A DNA stretch of 64,000 bases from positions 1 to 64,000 of the forward strand of contig NZ_VUNA01000007.1 in NCBI RefSeq assembly GCF_009695905.1. The letters are read 5' to 3'. The translations under genes were made by a program, and so were the position numbers. The notes under the pieces are model-generated. The model was given only the letters and a program-made list of their open reading frames with translations. It was not told where the DNA came from and made no database searches. How positions within the stretch are numbered: the first letter of the stretch is position 1; every line of letters begins with the position of its first letter. Shown here piece by piece: positions 18,089-26,750 of the stretch. This DNA is from Mogibacterium kristiansenii (GTDB taxonomy: Bacteria > Bacillota > Clostridia > Peptostreptococcales > Anaerovoracaceae).

Positions 18089-18724
18089 ATGACACAGAAT
18101 AAAATCATCGTAACCATCGGTCGCCAGTTCGGTAGCGGCGGACACGAAGTGGGCCGCAGACTGGCGTCGGAACTGGGTATTTCATTCTACGATCACGAAT
18201 TTGTAGATATGGCCGTGAAGAAAACCGGTTTTCACGCAGACTACGTGAAGGATAATGAAGAGAAAGCTCCGGATTTCGTTTCCGGCGCCATGTTCTCCGG
18301 AATGGAAATGTATCAGCCATCTCCATACGACCGCATTCAGGCCGAGGAGTACAAGCTAATTCGAGATATCGCCTCTAAAGAAAGCTGTGTCATCGTGGGC
18401 CGAGCTGCGGACTACATCCTCAGCGATCAGTCCCATGTCAGCATCTTCCTGTTCGCACCGATGGAAGATCGGGTAAAGCGTAAAATGGCCCTGCTAAAGC
18501 CGGAAGATGCGGCGAAGATGACTCCGTCATCCATGGAAAAAATCGTAAAACAGATGGACAAACAGCGGAAGAGATACTACGAATACTACACGGATATGAA
18601 GTGGGGTGCTCGAGATTCCTACGACCTTCTGATCAACACCAGCCAGTCCGGCATTGACGGTGCGGTAAAGATTATCCGCACCTACATCGATGAATGCCGC
18701 GGCGAAAGCATCATGCCGAATTAA
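18089..18724 (+). CDS. Cytidylate kinase-like family protein
   Basis: A 211-aa P-loop kinase of the AAK6/cytidylate kinase-like family. The N-terminus IIVTIGRQFGSGGHEVGRRL holds the nucleotide-binding loop GRQFGSGG, and IVGRAADYIL forms the substrate-binding core. An arginine- and lysine-rich lid lies near residues 128-165, ending KQRKRYYEYY. Proteins of this family are widespread in Clostridia; their substrate is not established and they are distinct from canonical Cmk, which has a longer chain and different NMP-binding motifs. AGGATAGGAGG gives a strong ribosome binding site. It is transcribed alone and ends at a shared terminator with kdpE. Confidence 0.88.
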   Translation: MTQNKIIVTIGRQFGSGGHEVGRRLASELGISFYDHEFVDMAVKKTGFHADYVKDNEEKAPDFVSGAMFSGMEMYQPSPYDRIQAEEYKLIRDIASKESCVIVGRAADYILSDQSHVSIFLFAPMEDRVKRKMALLKPEDAAKMTPSSMEKIVKQMDKQRKRYYEYYTDMKWGARDSYDLLINTSQSGIDGAVKIIRTYIDECRGESIMPN

Positions 18725-18751
18725 TTGAAGTAAAGTTTGGACATATAATTA

Positions 18752-18797
18752 AGCAGGAGACTAACCACTAGATGTTAGTCTCCTGCTCATTTTTTTC
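18752..18797 (+). terminator. Terminator overlapping the kdpE 3' end
   Basis: A 14-bp perfect stem, AGCAGGAGACTAAC and GTTAGTCTCCTGCT (18752-18765 and 18774-18787), is followed by CATTTTTTT on the plus strand. The right arm and loop encode the last residues and stop of the convergent kdpE, so the hairpin doubles as coding sequence. Confidence 0.88.
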
Positions 18798-19493
18798 AAT
18801 TCTAAGCATACGATATCCAATACCAATATGAGTCTGTATGTAATGCACCCCATTTTTCTCAGGTTCCAGTTTTTTTCGAAGCGTTGCCATAAAAACCCGA
18901 AGTGAGGCAACATCGTTTTCCGAACACCGCCCCCAAATCTGCTGGGTAATATACGTATGCGTCAGGACCTTTCCCACATTACGGGACAGGAGGCAGAGCA
19001 GTTTATATTCAATGGGGGTCAAATGCAGTTCTTCTCCCTTCAGATATGTGCAGCCGGCCGTATAATCTATTTCTAATTCACCATTTTCAAAAACCGAAGT
19101 CTCTACCTTTTCCCCCGCCTGTGTTATGGCAAGCCTTCTTTGTGTGACACGGATACGTGCAAGTAATTCCTCCACAGAGAATGGTTTTGTAATATAATCA
19201 TCAGCGCCTGCATCCAGAGCCTCTATTTTGTCCGTATCCTCACTTCTGGCGCTGATTACAATAATCGGCATGTTGGACCAGGTACGTACTTTCTTTATTA
19301 CCTCCACTCCTTCCATATCCGGAAGGCCGAGATCCAGCAGAACAATATCCGGATTGTGGGAGGAAGCCTCCAAAATAGCCGAAGATCCGTTTTCTGCCGC
19401 AAGGTACTTATAGTCATGTGTTTTTAATGCAGTGACAATCAGGCTTCGTATGGGTCTGTCATCCTCCACCACAAGAATTACTGTCTTATTCAT
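18768..19493 (-). CDS. kdpE: KdpE-like response regulator
   Basis: A 241-aa OmpR/PhoB-family regulator. The receiver domain has the acidic pair E10-D11-D12, phosphoacceptor D54 (VLLDLGLPDM) and KPFS near 105. The winged-helix DNA-binding domain occupies about 130-230 and ends with IGIGYRML. Sequence style and its partner KdpD-like kinase identify it as KdpE. Its start overlaps the kinase stop by 8 bases. No kdpFABC genes are nearby. Its likely targets are the trkH-trkA genes just upstream, consistent with control of potassium uptake. The gene ends inside a terminator hairpin. Confidence 0.92.
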   Translation of the reverse strand: MNKTVILVVEDDRPIRSLIVTALKTHDYKYLAAENGSSAILEASSHNPDIVLLDLGLPDMEGVEVIKKVRTWSNMPIIVISARSEDTDKIEALDAGADDYITKPFSVEELLARIRVTQRRLAITQAGEKVETSVFENGELEIDYTAGCTYLKGEELHLTPIEYKLLCLLSRNVGKVLTHTYITQQIWGRCSENDVASLRVFMATLRKKLEPEKNGVHYIQTHIGIGYRMLRIEKNEQETNI

Positions 19494-21459
19494 TTAATGT
19501 CACCTCGCTTAATGGTAAAGTAAAAGTAAAATTGCATCCATGCGGATCACGGTCCGTCAGAATCAGTGTTCCGTCATGTGCTTCTATAATAGAGAGGCAA
19601 AGTGCCAAACCAAGTCCCAGACTCCGATGGCTATCCGCCACCGTTGTTTTCCCTGTATAAAACATCTCAAAAATATGCGGCTTCATTTCTTTCGGAATTC
19701 CGGGGCCGTTATCTTCCACGCTTATCTGCGCTTTCCCACCGGATTTCTTTGCCCGAATACTGATTACAGAACCCGGCGGAGTATACTTTATGGCATTATC
19801 TATTAAATTCACTAGAACCTGTATAATAAGGCGGACGTCCATACATGCAAGAACCAGCTCTTCACAATCTACCACAATTTTATAATCATCATGTTTCCTG
19901 CTGATATGCCGAAGTGCCTCTGCAATCACCTCATCCAAAAGCTGATCTGTGAACTTAAATTTCAGTCTTCCATCATTCAGTCTGGTAATGGAAAGCAGGT
20001 TCTCCACAACTCCGATTAGCCATACTGAATCATCATAGATATCAGTATAAATCTGATTCTTTGTAACTCCATCCAGGCGGTCGCTATTGTTAAGAAGCAT
20101 ATCTGCATTGCCGGAAATGGAGCAGAGGGGAGTCCGAAGATCATGAGAGATTGCCCGAAGAAGATCTGCACGGAGCTGCTCATTTTTGGCCAAAACTGCA
20201 TTTTTCTCTTTTTCAATAGCATTTCGTGCATTCTCCATGGCAAGCGCACACTCATTTATCACAGAAAGCAGGATACTGTATTCAAAAGAATCCTGCTTTT
20301 CCTTTTGCATCGGTATCCCAATTACGCCATAAACATTATTCCCGCTTCGGATTGCAAGATATAAACATTTGGCCTGGGGAAAATGTTGTGTGGATGCACC
20401 GGCACGCCGCCTGTTTTCATAGACCCATCGAGCCACATTCTGCTCTTCTTGTGTTAAAAAATCTTCAGTATCTTCTTTTTCCCCGGGGAAAAGTTTCCCC
20501 TCTGATAAAGTTCCATCTTTCACAATATATGCTGTAATACTGCGGTTTAATAAACGAATCAGCTGTGTACAGGTAACTCCAAGAATCTCCGTTTCTCCTT
20601 TTTCCCTTTGCAGTAGGCAGTCTGTGTCAAACAGAACTTGTGTACGAAAGGCAAGCTGTGCGGAAAGTTTTGCATGTGCTTTCAGCTTTGCTGCAAGTGT
20701 TCCGGTAAGCACGGACGAAATAAGCATGATAAGAAATGTTACCGGATATCCTACCGCATACGTCTGAAAAGACATTCTCGGCTCTGTGAGAAAAAAACAA
20801 AATAAGAACACGCTTAAAAATGATCCGGCTATGCTGCAAAGATATCCATCTGTCACAATTGAAGTAAGTAAAACCCCAAAAATGTATATAGTTACGATAT
20901 TTATATCCGCAAAATTCAGCTTTTGGAATAACAAACCGATTAAAGTGCATACTGCAAATATTAAAGCTGTCAGGAAATAGTCTTTTGCAGATGGTTTCTC
21001 CGTAGCTCCTGTAACGGACCGTTTCGAATAAGTTTTATTTTTTTCCGCATCCTGAATAAGATGGATATCAATGTCCGGTACAATTTTAATTAACTTTTCC
21101 GTCAGAGTGGATTTGCTGAAAAAGTGATTTCGTCCGGCATTGCTTTGTCCGATAACAATCATTGTAACATGAGAAAGTCTGGCATACTCCGCAATCTGCA
21201 TGGGCACGTTTTCCCCATGGGTCATTACGATTTCTGCCCCTAGATTTTCCGCATACCGGATATGTTCTTCCAGCTTTTCCTTATCCATGGCTTCTGCTTT
21301 TGTACCGGCCTGCACATACAGAGCTGTAAAACGAGCCTGCAGCGCATTAGCCATCTTTGCCGCGGCAGCTATTATTTTTAAGTTCGAGGGTGCTGCAGAC
21401 AGACAGACAAGGATATGGTCGTCCGCCTTTTGAGTATCATCTTCCATTTTCTGATTCAT
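19486..21459 (-). CDS. kdpD: KdpD-like sensor kinase lacking the N-terminal KdpD ATPase domain
   Basis: This 657-aa sensor kinase starts at ATG 21459 (AAGGGGAT upstream). It begins directly with a universal stress protein-like domain (DDHILVCLSAAPSNLKII, about residues 13-130). Four hydrophobic helices of the DUF4118 type follow (about 165-265), then a GAF-like region, HisKA with AISHDLRTPL, and HATPase with NLIDNAIKYTP and EDNGPGIP. The usual first 200-plus residues of KdpD, including the Walker motifs of the K+-sensing domain, are absent. The frame upstream of the start is AT-rich and ends about 40 codons earlier, so there is no room for them. It should phosphorylate KdpE in response to potassium or turgor. 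Confidence 0.9.
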   Translation of the reverse strand: MNQKMEDDTQKADDHILVCLSAAPSNLKIIAAAAKMANALQARFTALYVQAGTKAEAMDKEKLEEHIRYAENLGAEIVMTHGENVPMQIAEYARLSHVTMIVIGQSNAGRNHFFSKSTLTEKLIKIVPDIDIHLIQDAEKNKTYSKRSVTGATEKPSAKDYFLTALIFAVCTLIGLLFQKLNFADINIVTIYIFGVLLTSIVTDGYLCSIAGSFLSVFLFCFFLTEPRMSFQTYAVGYPVTFLIMLISSVLTGTLAAKLKAHAKLSAQLAFRTQVLFDTDCLLQREKGETEILGVTCTQLIRLLNRSITAYIVKDGTLSEGKLFPGEKEDTEDFLTQEEQNVARWVYENRRRAGASTQHFPQAKCLYLAIRSGNNVYGVIGIPMQKEKQDSFEYSILLSVINECALAMENARNAIEKEKNAVLAKNEQLRADLLRAISHDLRTPLCSISGNADMLLNNSDRLDGVTKNQIYTDIYDDSVWLIGVVENLLSITRLNDGRLKFKFTDQLLDEVIAEALRHISRKHDDYKIVVDCEELVLACMDVRLIIQVLVNLIDNAIKYTPPGSVISIRAKKSGGKAQISVEDNGPGIPKEMKPHIFEMFYTGKTTVADSHRSLGLGLALCLSIIEAHDGTLILTDRDPHGCNFTFTLPLSEVTLNE

Positions 21460-21589
21460 CTTGACTATCCCCTTTTTCTGCTGTTTGGAAATTATATCAT
21501 GCGACTGTGTTATGGTCAAAATGCGGTCTGCCTCTTTGTATTGACTTTTACACTCAGGAACCTCTTTGTTCGTCACTCCGGCAGTTTAA

Positions 21590-22237
21590 TTATATACGGA
21601 CGCACTTCTGAAGTGCCTTGTATTCTCCCAGTACCAGCAATTTGTCCGTCTCTGTAAAAGTTGTATCCGTGGAAATTGCAGCATTGAATGTTCTTTCACC
21701 CTTTACCGCCAGGATATTAATGTTGTAACGTTTCCTTATATCCAGCTCACCTATTGTCTTTCCAACCCATCTTGCCGGTACTTCTACCTCAAAGATTGCA
21801 TGAGATGCATCCACCTCCATATAGTCAAGGATATGGTCATCCGTGTACCGGATAGCGGCCCATTTTGCAACCTGTTTTTCGGGATAGACCACTTTGTCGG
21901 CACCATTGCGTAAAAGAAATTCTTCCTGGACACCACGCTCCGCCCTGGAGATTATCAGTTTTGCTCCCAACTTTTTTAGAAGTAACGTTGTTTCAAGGGA
22001 ATTCTGGAAACTTCCCCCAATGGTCACAAAACAGATATCATAGTTGCCAATCCCAAGGGATTGTAAAAATTCTGCATTCGTGCTGTCACCGATCTGTGCA
22101 TTGGTCACAAATGGCAACACTTTGTTCACCCTTTCTTCATTCCAGTCAACCGCCATAATTTCATGTCCCATTTGGCTTAACTGCACAGCAATATTTTTTC
22201 CAAACCTTCCAAGTCCAACAAGCAATACGTTCTTCAT
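21590..22237 (-). CDS. trkA: TrkA/KtrA-type potassium uptake regulator
   Basis: A 215-aa cytoplasmic gating subunit of a Trk/Ktr potassium transporter. The RCK-N Rossmann domain begins MKNVLLVGLGRFGKNIAVQL with the nucleotide-binding GLGRFG and acidic AVDWNEE at the second strand. RCK-C follows from about residue 140 (DVEVPARWVGKTIGELDIR-like segment) and ends with LLVLGEYKAL. Single RCK units of this length are typical of KtrA/KtrC. AAGGAGAAAG precedes the ATG. It is directly downstream of the channel subunit gene (15-base gap) and upstream of kdpD, so the operon links transporter and sensor. Confidence 0.93.
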   Translation of the reverse strand: MKNVLLVGLGRFGKNIAVQLSQMGHEIMAVDWNEERVNKVLPFVTNAQIGDSTNAEFLQSLGIGNYDICFVTIGGSFQNSLETTLLLKKLGAKLIISRAERGVQEEFLLRNGADKVVYPEKQVAKWAAIRYTDDHILDYMEVDASHAIFEVEVPARWVGKTIGELDIRKRYNINILAVKGERTFNAAISTDTTFTETDKLLVLGEYKALQKCVRI

Positions 22238-22252
22238 AATTCTTTCTCCTTC

Positions 22253-23590
22253 TTATCCAACTATAATCTTCTCCATAGGCAGCTTTGCATTCCAATTGTT
22301 TCCTCCGGAAAACACCGCATAAATTAATGTTAGACCGCCCACACGTCCCAAATACATCAATATAATCAGCACAGTTTGTGAAAAAACATGAAGCCTCGGG
22401 GTAAGCCCCAGGGTCAGCCCTACCGTGTCTACAGCAGAAGCCGCTTCATACAGACAATCCAGAAGCGGAAAACCTTCATATACACTGATTGCGATTCCGC
22501 CACAAAAAAACAGGATAAAATAAAGCATCGCTATCGTTGCTGCATTTTTTATCACATTATATTCCAATCTTCGTCCAAAAGCCCCTACATTTTCCTGACT
22601 TCGAAATGTGGCAATTGCATTTAAAATAAGCACCGCAAAGGTTGTCGTTTTCATTCCACCGGCTGTAGAACCCGGCGAACCACCGACCAGCATCAACAGA
22701 ATCATAACCGTTTGTGACGCCGCACTCATATCTGAAATATTTATCGTATTAAATCCTGCGGTTCTTGTCGTTACCGATTGGAACAACGCAGCTAACAAGC
22801 GTTTCCCTGCGGATAAATCATTCAAATCACAGACGAAGAAAAAAATGGTAGGAAATAGAATCAGACCTGCAGAAGTTATCAGAATAATCTTGCTTTGCAT
22901 ACGGTAACGTTGAAAGTTCAGTTTATTCGTATAAATATCATCCCAGGTGAGGAAACCAATTCCCCCTACAATAATCAACAGCATAATTACAACATTTACA
23001 AGGACATTTCCGGAATACCCGATTAAGGAAGGAAATGGATCGTCGGCCGTTCCCAGAATATCAAACCCGGCATTACAAAAAGCAGAGATTGAATGAAAGA
23101 CTGCCATCCAGATTCCTTTTCCACCATATTCCGGTAAAAAAACCGGCAGTAACAACAGCGCCCCTGCCGCTTCCATCAGAAATGTCCCCTTTATAATAAA
23201 TCTCGTTAATCTGACAATTCCGCCAACTTTAGGCGCTGATATCGCATCCTGCATGGTGCTTCTTTTCATAAGAGATATTCTTTCTCCGGAAAGAAGGGAA
23301 AAAGATGCTGCCACTGTTATCACGCCGAGCCCACCAATTTGTATAAGTGCAAGAATAATCGTCTGTCCTGCCATGGACCAGTAGCTTCCGGTATCCTTCA
23401 GCACAAGACCTGTCACACATACTGCCGAAGTGGCTGTAAAAAGGGCCTCATGAAATGGAGTTGGTACTTTATCCAAAGTGGAACATGGAAGCATCAGCAA
23501 AACGGTTCCCAAAAGTATCACTCCTGCAAACCCCAGAATTATTAACTGAAATGATGTTAGATGCTTTTTCTTATATGTTTTTTTTGGCAT
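22253..23590 (-). CDS. trkH: TrkH/KtrB-type potassium transporter subunit
   Basis: A 445-aa polytopic membrane protein forms the potassium-translocating pore of a Trk/Ktr system. Repeated pore-loop motifs are visible: TSAVCVTGLVL, HSISAFCNAGFD, SVTTRTAGFNT and AASAVDTVGLTLG, the last three with glycines at selectivity-filter positions. GGSPGSTAGGMKTTTFA is a strongly conserved intracellular gate segment. The N-terminus is basic (MPKKTYKKKHLTSF). It is the first gene of the operon trkH-trkA-kdpD-kdpE. The whole operon is visibly richer in A and T than its neighbours, which suggests acquisition by transfer. Confidence 0.94.
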   Translation of the reverse strand: MPKKTYKKKHLTSFQLIILGFAGVILLGTVLLMLPCSTLDKVPTPFHEALFTATSAVCVTGLVLKDTGSYWSMAGQTIILALIQIGGLGVITVAASFSLLSGERISLMKRSTMQDAISAPKVGGIVRLTRFIIKGTFLMEAAGALLLLPVFLPEYGGKGIWMAVFHSISAFCNAGFDILGTADDPFPSLIGYSGNVLVNVVIMLLIIVGGIGFLTWDDIYTNKLNFQRYRMQSKIILITSAGLILFPTIFFFVCDLNDLSAGKRLLAALFQSVTTRTAGFNTINISDMSAASQTVMILLMLVGGSPGSTAGGMKTTTFAVLILNAIATFRSQENVGAFGRRLEYNVIKNAATIAMLYFILFFCGGIAISVYEGFPLLDCLYEAASAVDTVGLTLGLTPRLHVFSQTVLIILMYLGRVGGLTLIYAVFSGGNNWNAKLPMEKIIVG

Positions 23591-23648
23591 AAACGATCAG
23601 AACTCCTTATTATTGATTCTAAAATAATGCTGCCTTTGAATTCTTTTT

Positions 23649-23713
23649 ATTATATACAGTTGCTTTCAAAGATGGTATAAGAGTCTCTGTTTCTGTATTA
23701 AGATTCTATAAAG
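23649..23713 (-). promoter_or_regulatory. Upstream region of the trk-kdp operon with shared 16-nt element
   Basis: On the minus strand a TATAAT (23649-23654) lies about 60 bases before trkH without a good -35. The plus-strand 16-mer TGTATTAAGATTCTAT at 23694-23709 recurs exactly at 41921-41936 in the promoter of the dlt-like operon. On the minus strand it reads as two imperfect direct copies of TCTTAATA/CTTTATA spaced 11 bp, like an OmpR-family operator. Confidence 0.45.
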
Positions 23714-23769
23714 GTTCAATCTAAAATAAGGAATTATTCCCGGAAAAAGCCACTATCTTGGCACACATG

Positions 23770-23805
23770 AAGAGTCCCGGGACGCTTTCTCGTCCCGGGA
23801 CTCTT
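23770..23805. terminator. Strong hairpin between trk operon and PC4-like gene
   Basis: AAGAGTCCCGGGACG (23770-23784) pairs perfectly with CGTCCCGGGACTCTT (23791-23805) around a 6-base loop. It has no clear T-run on either side, so it may be a weak terminator, a barrier or another palindromic element. It lies about 25 bases after the stop of the minus-strand gene at 23830. Confidence 0.55.
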
Positions 23806-23829
23806 CCGATGTAACTTACCCGATTCAAA

Positions 23830-24231
23830 TTACTCTGCTTCCGGAATCGGTTCTTCTTCCCTGAATACCGGTTCTTCTCTCTTTTCTTCCTCCGTCTCCG
23901 GTTCCACCGGGTCGTCCGGCGATTCATTCGATGCGAAGACGGATTCTCCGGATAACTCTGCCTCGAAACCCGTTTCTCGCGGGACGGGTTTCGGTACTCT
24001 TTGTGATGCCGGCTTCAATGCCTGTGCCAGCATCCGTTCCAGTCGTTCCGCTTCTCCTCGGGTCAGTGTCACACCCTTTGCCATCTTCTCATGATTGGGA
24101 GCCCAATCGCGAATGTCCATCTTCGGGGGATTTCCGTTCCAGGAAATTAGATTCAGTTCTTTAGTCCAACCTTTCGGCGATGTGGACAGATTCCCGTAAT
24201 GTCGCTCAATTTTGTACTCAAATGATGCCAT
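23830..24231 (-). CDS. PC4/YdbC-like ssDNA-binding protein with acidic tail
   Basis: A 133-aa protein. The first 80 residues (MASFEYKIERHYGNLSTSPK, then WTKELNLISWNGNPPKMDIR, DWAPNHEKMAKGVTLTRGEAE) match the bacterial YdbC family with a PC4 fold, which binds single-stranded nucleic acid and is related to transcriptional coactivators. The last 50 residues are low-complexity, proline- and glutamate-rich (EPETEEEKREEP). The ATG at 24231 has AGGAGGAATAGAA upstream; an earlier in-frame ATG lacks a site. It has its own promoter (24280-24308). The exact role in this organism is unknown; the acidic tail could be autoinhibitory or partner-binding. Confidence 0.82.
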   Translation of the reverse strand: MASFEYKIERHYGNLSTSPKGWTKELNLISWNGNPPKMDIRDWAPNHEKMAKGVTLTRGEAERLERMLAQALKPASQRVPKPVPRETGFEAELSGESVFASNESPDDPVEPETEEEKREEPVFREEEPIPEAE

Positions 24232-24279
24232 TTCTATTCCTCCTATTCGATACTTGATACACAACCATTTGATGGTTAA

Positions 24280-24308
24280 ATTATATCTTCTCTGTTATGG
24301 AGGCGCAA
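24280..24308 (-). promoter_or_regulatory. Promoter of the PC4-like gene
   Basis: TTGCGC (24303-24308) and TATAAT (24280-24285) on the minus strand have a 17-bp spacer, about 50 bases before the start. A small AACCATCAAATGGTT hairpin follows in the leader. Confidence 0.6.
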
Positions 24309-24384
24309 ATTTCATACGACATGCTTTTAAACCGAAATCCCCCTTTTGCGGGACAGAAACGGCAAAACATAAACTTTCGAAAAA

Positions 24385-26676
24385 TTATTTTTCCGCAAGT
24401 CGGGAAACATTGGTAAACGCCTTGTAAATGGCCCGTATAGCATTCTTGTAATCCGATTCGTTGACGCCAATCTGCATGCTGATTCGCTCCGCACCGTGAT
24501 CGGCGAAGCGGAGGTTGATGTGCTCATTGGCCAGGGCTTCAAAAATCCGGAGGGATACGGAAACGGTTTTGCTGATGTTCCGTCCCACCACTGCGATGGT
24601 AGCCAGGCCGGTGGATACATCGATATCCTCTGCACCGGTCAGCTCATGAAGTTCCTGAATCACCTGCTCCTCGCAATCCCGGAAGGAAGAAGCGTTTACC
24701 ACCAAGGAGACAGAATCCAGCGCAATCTGTTCTGCCGAAATCTCCAGTCCGTGGTTTCGGAAAATCTCATCGATTCTGGACTTCATCGCCGAATCCTCCG
24801 TCAGGCGCTCCCGCTCAATCAAGACGGAGCAGTAGCCGGTCTTTCCGGAAATGCCGGAGACATCCAGCACCGTCTGATAGAAATCTGCATTCTTTACAAT
24901 CAGAGTGCCCGGCTTCTTCGGCTCCGATGTGGAGCGGATATTGATCGGAATGCCCCTTCTTCTGGCCGGTGCCACCGCATCCTCATGCAGCACTTCCGCA
25001 CCGCACAGGGAAAGCTCCCGCAGCTCCCGGTAATTGATGACCGGTACGCTCAGCGGATTCCTTACCACCTTCGGGTCGGCCATGAGCATTCCCGGCACAT
25101 CCGTCCAGTTCTCATAGAGATCCGCTTTTACCGCCTCTGCCACCAGAGAACCGGTAATGTCCGAACCGCCCCGAGAGAAGGTGTAAGTTCTGCCGTCCTC
25201 GGTTCGGCCGTAGAATCCCGGAATCACCGCATGCTCCCGATCCTTCAGCACTTCTGCAATCCGGTTCCGAGTGGCTTCCAGATTCAGGGTGCCGTCGTTA
25301 TGGAAGAGAATCAGCTCTTCTCCATCTACGAAATCATATCCCAAGTACTCCGCCAGCAGCTGTGCACAGAGGTACTCGCCGCGGCTCGCCAGGTACGGAA
25401 GCGGATTGCCGCCACTCTCCCGGATTTCCCGGAAATCTTCGCGAATCCGATTGATTTTTGCGGAAATATCCACTGCGAGATCCAGATCCTCGGCAATTCG
25501 GCAGTAGCGGTCTGAAATGAGCTTCACATTCTCATCGAATTTCTCCGGCTTCTTCGCAGCCTCAATCAGCAGATCCGTTACTTTTACCGTATTTTCCGCA
25601 CTGCGGCCGGCCGCGGAAGCCACGATGTATTTTCGAGCCGAATCCTCCTGGACGATGGACTTCACCTGACGGAATTTCTCCGTGTCGGCAAGGGAAGTTC
25701 CGCCGAATTTCGCCACGGTGAGATCCGAATTGTTCTTCAGCACCGGTGCCAAATCCTCGTTGTCGATCATATGAATATCGTACGGTGTGGACTGATATAC
25801 GAAATAGTTGATCCAGTTGGAATAGATCAGGTTCGCGCAAGAACGCCATTTGACGATTGGTGTCCGGGTATCGTCATCATCCGGGAAGTAGTGATCCGGT
25901 ACATCCGGATTCAGTCCCGCATTCTTATCCCGGACGTATTCCTTCAGCAGCGTGTTCCAGTCGTATTCCGAGTGGCCGGTTACGAAGATCTGACGGTCGT
26001 TCGTGGATTTTACGCAGAACACCCCCGCTTCTTCGGAAGATGCCAGCACCTTCAGCTCCGGCACCGCTTCGATGTCTTCCCGGTACACGGTGGTATTCCG
26101 AGAATGAGGTACATAGAATTCATCGTCAAAGCCGCGGAACAGCATGCCGTGCTTCTGATCCAGATGATGCAGGTACACGCCGGACAGCTTCTTCGGCAGC
26201 ATGTGCTTCTGAATACCGTAATGGTAGTACAATCCGGCCTGGGCACCCCAGCAGATGTGGAACGTGCTGTGGACGTGGGTTTTGCTCCACTCCATAATCT
26301 CGCATAGCTCTTCCCAATAATCCACTTCTTCGAATTCCATCTTTTCCACCGGTGCGCCGGTGATGATCATCCCGTCGAAGTATTCGTCCTGTATTTCGCT
26401 AAAGGTCTTATAGAACGCAATCATATGCTCCTGAGACACGTTGTGAGCCTTGTGTGTCGCCGTCTGCAGCAGCTCCAGCTCAATCTGCAGCGGAGTATTT
26501 CCCAGCAGGCGCGCCAGCTGTGTCTCCGTATCGATCTTTGTCGGCATCAGGTTCAGCAGCAGAATGTGCAGCGGACGGACGTCCTGGGTCATCGCCCGGG
26601 TATCCGTCATCACGAATACGTTTTCCTTTGTCAGCGTATCTATCGCCGGAAGATCGTTCGGTACTTTAATAGGCAT
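24385..26676 (-). CDS. Bifunctional homoserine O-acetyltransferase (MetA)-aspartate kinase fusion
   Basis: One uninterrupted 763-aa frame carries two complete enzymes. Residues 1-303 are MetA: catalytic C142 in ICWGAQAG, H235 and E237 in GHSEYDW. Glu at position 111 ([10 protein letters not shown]) is associated in this family with acetyl-CoA rather than succinyl-CoA use. After a linker of about 15 residues, 318-763 is a full aspartate kinase: KFGGTS (323-328), the [14 protein letters not shown] core, [12 protein letters not shown], and two C-terminal ACT domains. The protein would catalyse the first step of the aspartate pathway and the first committed step of methionine synthesis. AAGGAG precedes the start. 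It lies just downstream of prmA. Such a fusion is not one I know as common; feedback control through the ACT domains is expected. Confidence 0.93.
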   Translation of the reverse strand: MPIKVPNDLPAIDTLTKENVFVMTDTRAMTQDVRPLHILLLNLMPTKIDTETQLARLLGNTPLQIELELLQTATHKAHNVSQEHMIAFYKTFSEIQDEYFDGMIITGAPVEKMEFEEVDYWEELCEIMEWSKTHVHSTFHICWGAQAGLYYHYGIQKHMLPKKLSGVYLHHLDQKHGMLFRGFDDEFYVPHSRNTTVYREDIEAVPELKVLASSEEAGVFCVKSTNDRQIFVTGHSEYDWNTLLKEYVRDKNAGLNPDVPDHYFPDDDDTRTPIVKWRSCANLIYSNWINYFVYQSTPYDIHMIDNEDLAPVLKNNSDLTVAKFGGTSLADTEKFRQVKSIVQEDSARKYIVASAAGRSAENTVKVTDLLIEAAKKPEKFDENVKLISDRYCRIAEDLDLAVDISAKINRIREDFREIRESGGNPLPYLASRGEYLCAQLLAEYLGYDFVDGEELILFHNDGTLNLEATRNRIAEVLKDREHAVIPGFYGRTEDGRTYTFSRGGSDITGSLVAEAVKADLYENWTDVPGMLMADPKVVRNPLSVPVINYRELRELSLCGAEVLHEDAVAPARRRGIPINIRSTSEPKKPGTLIVKNADFYQTVLDVSGISGKTGYCSVLIERERLTEDSAMKSRIDEIFRNHGLEISAEQIALDSVSLVVNASSFRDCEEQVIQELHELTGAEDIDVSTGLATIAVVGRNISKTVSVSLRIFEALANEHINLRFADHGAERISMQIGVNESDYKNAIRAIYKAFTNVSRLAEK

Positions 26677-26750
26677 AATTTAATCTCCTTTTACTCTAGT
26701 CTTTGTTCAATAATATTCCATCCGCGCTGTTTTATCAACACGAAATTTAT

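Noticed and set aside
18768-23590. Kdp ATPase operon (kdpFABC)
   Set aside because: Only the sensor and regulator pair resembles Kdp; the transporter genes are trkH and trkA.
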